Source of the DNA: Chaetomium olivaceum
Taxonomy: Eukaryota; Ascomycota; Sordariomycetes; Sordariales; Chaetomiaceae
NCBI GenBank assembly: GCA_039881045.1
Contig: JAYWVB010000038.1
Location: forward strand, 124,001-188,000
Direction: 5' to 3'
Length of the DNA: 64,000 nt
The stretch's first letter is position 1. The number at the start of each line of letters is the position of its first letter. Positions 58,351 to 64,000 of this stretch are shown here, piece by piece. Made by a program: the position numbers and the translations under genes. The notes below the pieces were generated by a model. The model did not search any database. It saw only the letters and a list, made by a program, of their open reading frames with translations, and had not been told where the DNA came from.

Positions 58351-60112
58351 TTACTCAATCACGTAGCCTTCGGCGACTGATTTGATCTCCTTAGAGAAGG
58401 CAACCTCCTCGTTCATCTCGATCAATTCAACCGATTGAACCTATAAATGGATTAGCCACCGCCTTTCACCGCTCCGCAGATAAAGGAAACTTACATCGAC
58501 GTCCATGAACGGCGTCGTCTTCGAGAACCGCACTTGCATCGGGAAGAACTCGTCCTCGTCGTCCGTCTGCGCCTCAAACTCAAACGCCCCGCTGGGGTTC
58601 TCCTCGCTGACCGTGCCGATAGACCACTCCAGGCTGTCGCCAGACACCTCATAGACGGCGTCGAAGCTGGAAATGGAGGGTTCGGCGCTTGTGAATGGTA
58701 CAACGACGCTGACATCCTTCAATGTATCGTTTCCGGTTAGCTCGTACTCGATTGTCAGCGTGCAGTTGCCATCTGAGCCCTTGTTAACCCAAACAGTAAA
58801 GGTAATGGGCAAAACGCTCGTATCGTCAGCCTTGGGAGCCGCCCGCCACCGGAGAACGCCGACGGCGTTGTTCACCGGGAAGCCCCGCGCTACGTTGGCC
58901 ATTTGGATCGTCTTGGAACCATTGAATGCGTTCTTGTCCACGTTGGGATGGGTCCGGAACTGCGCGCCATGCGACGGCGTGGCGTCGAGGTTCAGCTTGA
59001 CCTTGGTGAGCGCCGGATCCGTCACGCGCAGCGTCAGATCGCCGCTGACGGAGAACGAGTTCAGCCCCCCTTCTCTGGAGATCTTGGCCGTAATGGCTTC
59101 GTTGATCGTGACGTGGATCGCATCTCGGTCTAATGTCGATGATACCCGAGCGGCAGCGCTCGGCTCCGGGGCAGATGGGGTGGCGACGGGCACAAGCGGT
59201 GTGTCGTCCACTGGCCCCAACTCCGTCTTTACGCGCTCGAACATGTCTGTGGTCTTGGACTTCTTGCCCAGCTGCATACCCTTGCCCTTCGATGCGGTAA
59301 ACCTGCGTTGGTCAGCTCGCGTACCCGGGTGTTCGCCCCAAAAATGGCGTACTTGGATTTGTTCTTCTCCGCCTCGTAAGTATCGTATGTCTCCGTGACG
59401 GCGGGCCGCACAGGGGGAGTGTACGTCGGGTATACGGGCGGCCGGCCCATGCCACCGGTGCGACCGCCGCTCCTCCCAGACTCCTTGCGCTGCATCTCCA
59501 GTTGCTTGGCTTTCCTCTTGCGCTCCTCGGTAGCCTCCAACTCCTTGTTCTGTGAGGCGGCTGCGTCAGCAACCGAGATCCAACCCGTAACATCCCGAGC
59601 CAACGTACCCGGGCAATAATCTCCTGAATCCGCTCTTCGTGACTCTCCATCTCCAAAAATGTCTTGATCTGGCTGGTGGTCAAGTTCTCCCGGTATCCGA
59701 GCGTCACCAGCTCGTCAAAGGCGCTAATTAGCTCGAAGGCATTCCTGAGAATTTCCCTTTCGTCGAGACTCCTACAGGTGCTAGTGACAACCTGGGCGAA
59801 AAGGTGCAGCGAGTCGATGTCCTGGAGAATGTTGGACTGCTTGTTCGTGATGAGCACCATGTACAGCTCGTCCAGCGGCTGGTAGACAAATCGGACATTG
59901 TCCTGCTCGACGGTCGGTGGTGTGTTGGGTGCCTGAGTTCGCCGCCTTCGGGAAGGATGCCAGGAGGGCTTCAATGCGCGATCGCTTGATGTCGTGGAAT
60001 GACCGGGCGAGCACGGCCTTGCCGCCGCGGGTGCAAATGGACGCAGCAAGGACAACCTGATGATTTTGTCAGCATTTCCACACCTATGTAGAGAGACGGG
60101 AAAGCTTACCAT
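58351..60112 (-). CDS. RET2: Coatomer delta subunit (delta-COP), one frameshift
   Basis: Five exons: 60110-60112, 59609-60056, 59353-59549, 58495-59302, 58351-58440; 514 aa after removing one extra base near 59915. Delta-COP is part of the COPI coat for Golgi-to-ER transport. Exon 1 is only the ATG, followed by GTAAGC; exon 2 begins VVLAASICTRGGKAVLARSF, the longin domain, with FVYQPLDELYMVLITNKQSN and LTLGYRENLTTSQIKTFLEM-like sequence. Then a charged linker (NKELEATEERKRKAKQ) leads to the C-terminal mu-homology domain (VHVTINEAITAKISREGG-like start, then LEWSIGTVSEENPSGAFEFE). The end is VAFSKEIKSVAEGYVIE. The break lies between SGTQHTT and VEQDNVRFVYQP, inside a highly conserved segment of an essential protein, which points to a sequence error. 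Confidence 0.92.
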
Positions 60113-60873
60113 CTTGACTAGCCTCGAGGGGGGGGTGATAGTGGTAGTGGTGGTGGTGCGAATGTGCAGCTGGCCGAGCTTCGACTCCTTGAAGGCTGAA
60201 GCCCGCTGTAATTGGTATTGGTACACTGTGGTTGATCTGGCTTTCCGCCACTGCTGATCGAGGGGCTGACAGCTGGCAGCGAACAGCGCGTTTGGCTGTG
60301 CACGGACCAACAAAGGAAAAGGCTGAAGCTTAACCAGCTTGGAAATGCAGGGACCACCTCATTCTAAGTGCGATTCCGTTTCCGATCCATTTCCAACCAC
60401 AACAACAACCAACTTGACGGGTTACAACTTCATCAGTGAAATTGGGCCGAACCCACCGACCTCAATCATAGACTAATCCACGTTACGCGACTTGTCGTTC
60501 AGCACAATTACTGATCGCGAAACATCTACGCTTGGTCGACATTGTTGCCACACGTCTCGTGTCGTTCGCGATTGATGCGACGTTCGATCTCGTCTGCCCA
60601 GTTTTCCAGTCTTGGGTCGCGAGGAACGACGGCATTCCCCGATCATCACCCCGCGCAGCTACCTAGCCGTCAATACCCTTCCTCACAAGACCGGCCCATC
60701 GCGGCATTCTGAATTACCCCGACTCGCGCCTCCCATTTCGCCTGGCTGACTGGACTTTCCAAAGACACTAGATGCCGATGGGCCTCCAGTAGCAAAGAAG
60801 GCTGCCCGAATTCTCACAGGACCTTTTCTGTTCCCCTTCCGACTGCCTACCGACAAGCCACACAAAGCCCATA
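60113..60873. promoter_or_regulatory. Divergent RET2/acidic-protein promoter region
   Basis: About 760 bp between divergent start codons. It should contain both promoters. No ORF or clear motif is supported. Confidence 0.4.
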
Positions 60874-63528
60874 ATGGAGAATGCCGGGTTATCGGTGGAG
60901 ACTGGCCCGCCCGATCAGCTGGACCAAGGGTTTCAACTGGACTTTGAGTCCAACGCGGAGGTTGAGGCATATGAGGCCGAGGGGCTCGATTTCGGCCTAG
61001 ACGGGTCATACGAGGAAGTTGAGCACGTTCCAGCTGAGCAGACCCCCGCGGATGCGTATGCGGGGTTCGACGACATCCTCACAGGGCACCTCCCCGACGA
61101 TGCCGCTGTCGAGCCTGAACTTGAGCCGATAGATTCAGAAGCTCACTTTACTGCCATTGATGATAAAACGGCGCAAACAACGGAAGCCGCCGATGACGGC
61201 AACGATGCCGACAGTGACGTCAAAGCCGACGTGGAATATCAGGACGAGATTGGATACGAGGATGATGAGCTCCTGGCCACTGAAGCCAACGCTGAGTTGA
61301 ACCATACAGAGGCCGATGAGACAGAGGCCGCTTTAGGAGACGCGCTGTCTGAGGGCAATCCGGCCCCCGTCCCGGTGACCGATGATGGCGGCCACCTCGA
61401 AGAATCGTTGCCGGGAAATGATGTGTCATGGGATCAAAACATCGACTTTCATGACCATGGTGAGAGCACAGAGGCACAAGATCCGCAGCATGCGTTTGAC
61501 GACGCCGATGCAGAAGAAGCCGCTAGTCAACAGGACGGAAACGACGTCTCTATTGACGCCTTCGACGATGAGACTACGCGCGAGCAGTTCACTGCCAATT
61601 ACCGTGGCTTTGATTTGGAGAAAGTGCTCGACGATATCACGAACCCTCACACCGAAGTACCGGAAATAGAAGTTCTCTACAACCAAGAGTGCTATTCCTT
61701 GTTTGGGAACTCGGATGACGACCCTGACTCGTATTTCCTTTCTGGTGTTGAGGAGCTTGATCGCCCGCTATCACACTTTCTTTCTGCTCTTCGAGCTGTA
61801 ATCTCGGATGAGGTTGCGACCACCGATGAACTGGTGATTCGCTTCGACCCCCTCGATCTTGAGTTTGGGGAGCGGTCGAGCGAGAAGTTCCTAAATCGCA
61901 GTTTCCGTGAGATTCTAGATTGCCATTCTACTCTCGGCCAAGTATCTGGCATGCCCGCAGACCCTGTCCTCCACCTGACGGTGCGTCGGGACAGCGAGGA
62001 GCATTTCCTCGAACTTCTCGCCAATGCGGCTCGGGCCAACGGCCCTCCGAGTAGCGCAGAGGACTCTGAAATGTCAGAGGACCATGAGGAGGGCTCCCAG
62101 ACCAACGATCTTGATTATGAACAGGCTCAAGATGAGACGTTCGAAGACGGAAACTTGGATGAGTACCATGATGAAGGCGCACATGCCGACGCCGATCATG
62201 AGGAGAAGGTTGAGTTTGGGTCAGCTCCCAGCGAAGATGATGCGTCGGGAGAGCAAGAAGAGGAGAATCAGTTTGATGCAACTGCGCCACAGCCCTCGGA
62301 TACCGCTGGCGCATCTTCCGAAGGCGAGGAGCATTTTGAGATCCCTTCCGCTGAGGGGCTTTCCCATGCCACGACGGATGATGAAGATGATGAGGAGCAA
62401 GCTTGGGACGAACAGGCTACAGGAGACGACAATGGTGCCGTCTTGCAGGACGCCGAAATCCCTGTCGAGGAGACAGATGAGGTGAATCCAAAGCCGACGG
62501 AGCAGCAAGGTGATGAAATCCCTGAGGCTTCCGATGGAGTGGCTGCACCCAACCACGGTGTATCCGAACAGGAAACAGGTTCTAACGGTAAATTCCCCTC
62601 TTTTCTTTCTTCGACTCCGCCTATTTCTCTTTACAAGTCGCCGGTCAAGATCTCCCCGCTTCCGATCAAAGATGAGCTCTCGGTCTCGGCCGCCGTGTCA
62701 AGCTCGACCGGACTTAACGAGGAAGCTTCTTGGGGGATTGACTATTCGGATGACGAATATGAACCTACTCCCAACGGCAATCTCCAAAGCAAAACACCAC
62801 CAGCCTTCCAAGTGCAAGCGCAGAGCACAATCTCCAGGTTTCTTAGAACGAACCTCAACCGGACTCGTGCCAGCTCGGTCGCGTCTTTCTGCACCAGCAA
62901 AGCTTCCGAGCCCAGCGACGTCAGCATGGCTCTTTCGTTCGACGTTGATGCTAACAATGATAATCATCAAGATGACGATCTCATACTCGCCTTCGACGAT
63001 GAGCCCGGCTTATCTTCCATCCATGAAGGAGCGGGCGAGCACGAGGACGATACAATCACCTACGATGACCCAGAAAATCCCAATAACGATGCCGAAGATG
63101 TGGAAGAGCCGCATGCCGCCGGGACCTCCAACGAATACGTCGTTGAGCACTCGGAGAATGGAGGCCATGGCACCGCCGTCGCGGAAACGGCATCAGTTCA
63201 CACGAGCACGACTATGAACGGCGACGAGATTGATTACGACGAGGATGATGCCGCAAACGGCGCCTTCACAGCAGCAAACGACGATGCTCAACAGTCGGCG
63301 GCTGCTTCTGGGGACGGTAAAGACGAAATCGATTGGGAGAATGATGAGGATGAGTACGAGCAACAACCAGCGATCGAAAATGCCGGTGCCGACTACGAGG
63401 AATCGAAGGAGGCTCCTCCAACCCCACCGAGCGTTGCTGGTAAACGAAACAGGGCTGACGAGACAGAGAGTCTTGCCGACGAGACCGGTATGCTGGTGTC
63501 GCCCGCTAAAAGGTTGCGCTTTCACTAA
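60874..63528 (+). CDS. Long acidic protein with one conserved block, fungal
   Basis: Single-exon ORF of 884 aa, ATG at 60874 (MENAGLSVETGPPDQLDQGF). It is very rich in Asp and Glu. One ordered block lies at about residues 265-390: EVLYNQECYSLFGNSDDDPD, then YFLSGVEELDRPLSHFLSAL, then RDSEEHFLELLANAARANG. This resembles the fungal family DUF2420, but I am not certain. Later short motifs include YKSPVKISPLPIKDELSVS, WGIDYSDDEYEPTPNG, SISRFLRTNLNRT-like sequence, repeated DEIDY/DEIDWEND, and the end LVSPAKRLRFH, a small basic tail after acidic sequence. Suggested location is nuclear (inference). Function is unknown. An intron-like GTAAAT..ACAAG segment near 62590 is 50 nt and would break frame, so I keep it coding. 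The frame is clean. Confidence 0.85.
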   Translation: MENAGLSVETGPPDQLDQGFQLDFESNAEVEAYEAEGLDFGLDGSYEEVEHVPAEQTPADAYAGFDDILTGHLPDDAAVEPELEPIDSEAHFTAIDDKTAQTTEAADDGNDADSDVKADVEYQDEIGYEDDELLATEANAELNHTEADETEAALGDALSEGNPAPVPVTDDGGHLEESLPGNDVSWDQNIDFHDHGESTEAQDPQHAFDDADAEEAASQQDGNDVSIDAFDDETTREQFTANYRGFDLEKVLDDITNPHTEVPEIEVLYNQECYSLFGNSDDDPDSYFLSGVEELDRPLSHFLSALRAVISDEVATTDELVIRFDPLDLEFGERSSEKFLNRSFREILDCHSTLGQVSGMPADPVLHLTVRRDSEEHFLELLANAARANGPPSSAEDSEMSEDHEEGSQTNDLDYEQAQDETFEDGNLDEYHDEGAHADADHEEKVEFGSAPSEDDASGEQEEENQFDATAPQPSDTAGASSEGEEHFEIPSAEGLSHATTDDEDDEEQAWDEQATGDDNGAVLQDAEIPVEETDEVNPKPTEQQGDEIPEASDGVAAPNHGVSEQETGSNGKFPSFLSSTPPISLYKSPVKISPLPIKDELSVSAAVSSSTGLNEEASWGIDYSDDEYEPTPNGNLQSKTPPAFQVQAQSTISRFLRTNLNRTRASSVASFCTSKASEPSDVSMALSFDVDANNDNHQDDDLILAFDDEPGLSSIHEGAGEHEDDTITYDDPENPNNDAEDVEEPHAAGTSNEYVVEHSENGGHGTAVAETASVHTSTTMNGDEIDYDEDDAANGAFTAANDDAQQSAAASGDGKDEIDWENDEDEYEQQPAIENAGADYEESKEAPPTPPSVAGKRNRADETESLADETGMLVSPAKRLRFH

Positions 63529-64000
63529 CGACAACGTAGACTACAAGCGTCGCCGGACTTGAACGGAAGACTCCTTGCAGCCCCCTCGATGCTTTTCTTT
63601 TGCAACCGAGTCTGGGTTGTAGTTCAACCCCGCATTGGCTATTTCTTATCCCCCAGCCCCCATCTAACCCCTTCCCGTTTCCGATGTCTGACAGGTAATA
63701 TCTCGACAAAACGCACAGCGCCTTCCCAGCGACTGTGATAGGTAGGTAGGTCTTCTACGACAACTCTCAGATGACGACCTCTCTGGGCTCTGAACCCCGG
63801 CCAACATGAGGGGATCTTGCGCCCGAGGCGAAATCATTCGGACATATCAGCACACCGAACAACCTTTACGAGCATGGCTTATCAGCTCAACAACGCGCCG
63901 AAATGGTGCCTCGACATCCCATCTAACTCAGCATTTTTACCCGCCTTTTCACCTGTAGGACTATTGAACAATTCCGGAGTTGGTGGATCAGAAAAGGCCA
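63529..64000. other. Right edge, no gene seen
   Basis: About 470 bp downstream of the acidic-protein gene: its 3' UTR and unassigned sequence to the window edge. Confidence 0.4.

Noticed and set aside
62589..62638. Possible intron in the acidic-protein gene (GTAAAT..ACAAG)
   Set aside because: It is 50 nt, so removing it would break the frame that continues cleanly to LVSPAKRLRFH.

Overview
The window is nuclear DNA of a filamentous ascomycete, most likely a sordariomycete (Sordariales/Chaetomiaceae-like). This is inferred from small GT..AG introns of about 50-95 nt with CTAAC/CTGAC-type branch sites, GC-rich coding DNA, a fused two-domain cnxABC/MOCS1 gene, a DUF3074 protein and a CBM6 carbohydrate-active enzyme. 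The species cannot be fixed from sequence alone. Coding genes are monocistronic and spread over both strands. No prokaryotic-type operon, CRISPR array, intact transposon or rRNA was seen.

Layout, left to right. 1-302: 3' end of a CBM6 enzyme (+). 641-4650: unrecognised large protein (-, frameshifted). 5262-6886: CDC37 (-). 7490-11300: SMC3 cohesin ATPase (-). 13422-19265: MOT1 TBP-removing ATPase (+). 20493-23025: DUF3074 protein (+). 23329-23415: intron-containing tRNA-Ala(AGC) (-). 23897-25988: two-RRM protein (-, frameshifted). 27763-29468: WDR8/WRAP73 (-). 30179-32545: cnxABC molybdopterin gene (+). 34521-35278: YKT6 SNARE (-). 37083-38043: FYVE protein (+). 39906-41324: fatty acid elongase (-, frameshifted). 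44649-46520: adenylosuccinate synthetase, 11 exons (+). 47609-48841: secreted PLC-like protein (-, four frameshifts). 49559-54016: SIP3/LAM sterol-transfer protein (-, two frameshifts). About 54640-55076: decayed SNF2 helicase fragment (+). 55136-57852: APC4 (-, one frameshift). 58351-60112: delta-COP/RET2 (-, one frameshift). 60874-63528: long acidic protein (+).

Most genes are core eukaryotic functions: cohesion, anaphase control, spindle anchoring, Hsp90 chaperoning, TBP recycling, vesicle coat and fusion, contact-site sterol transfer, purine synthesis and molybdenum cofactor. They are not clustered as one pathway. I see no gene set that looks like a new defence, secondary-metabolite or mobile system.

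The most notable observations are: (1) a cnxABC intron whose retention or removal would switch between a MoaA protein ending in Gly-Gly-stop and a MoaA-MoaC fusion lacking that tail; (2) a decayed SNF2-helicase fragment with a possible dead splice donor; (3) about 16 small frameshifts concentrated in seven genes while about 20 kb of other coding sequence is clean; (4) micro-exons in ADE12. Because essential genes (RET2, APC4) are among the broken ones, at least part of the frameshift load is probably sequencing or assembly error.
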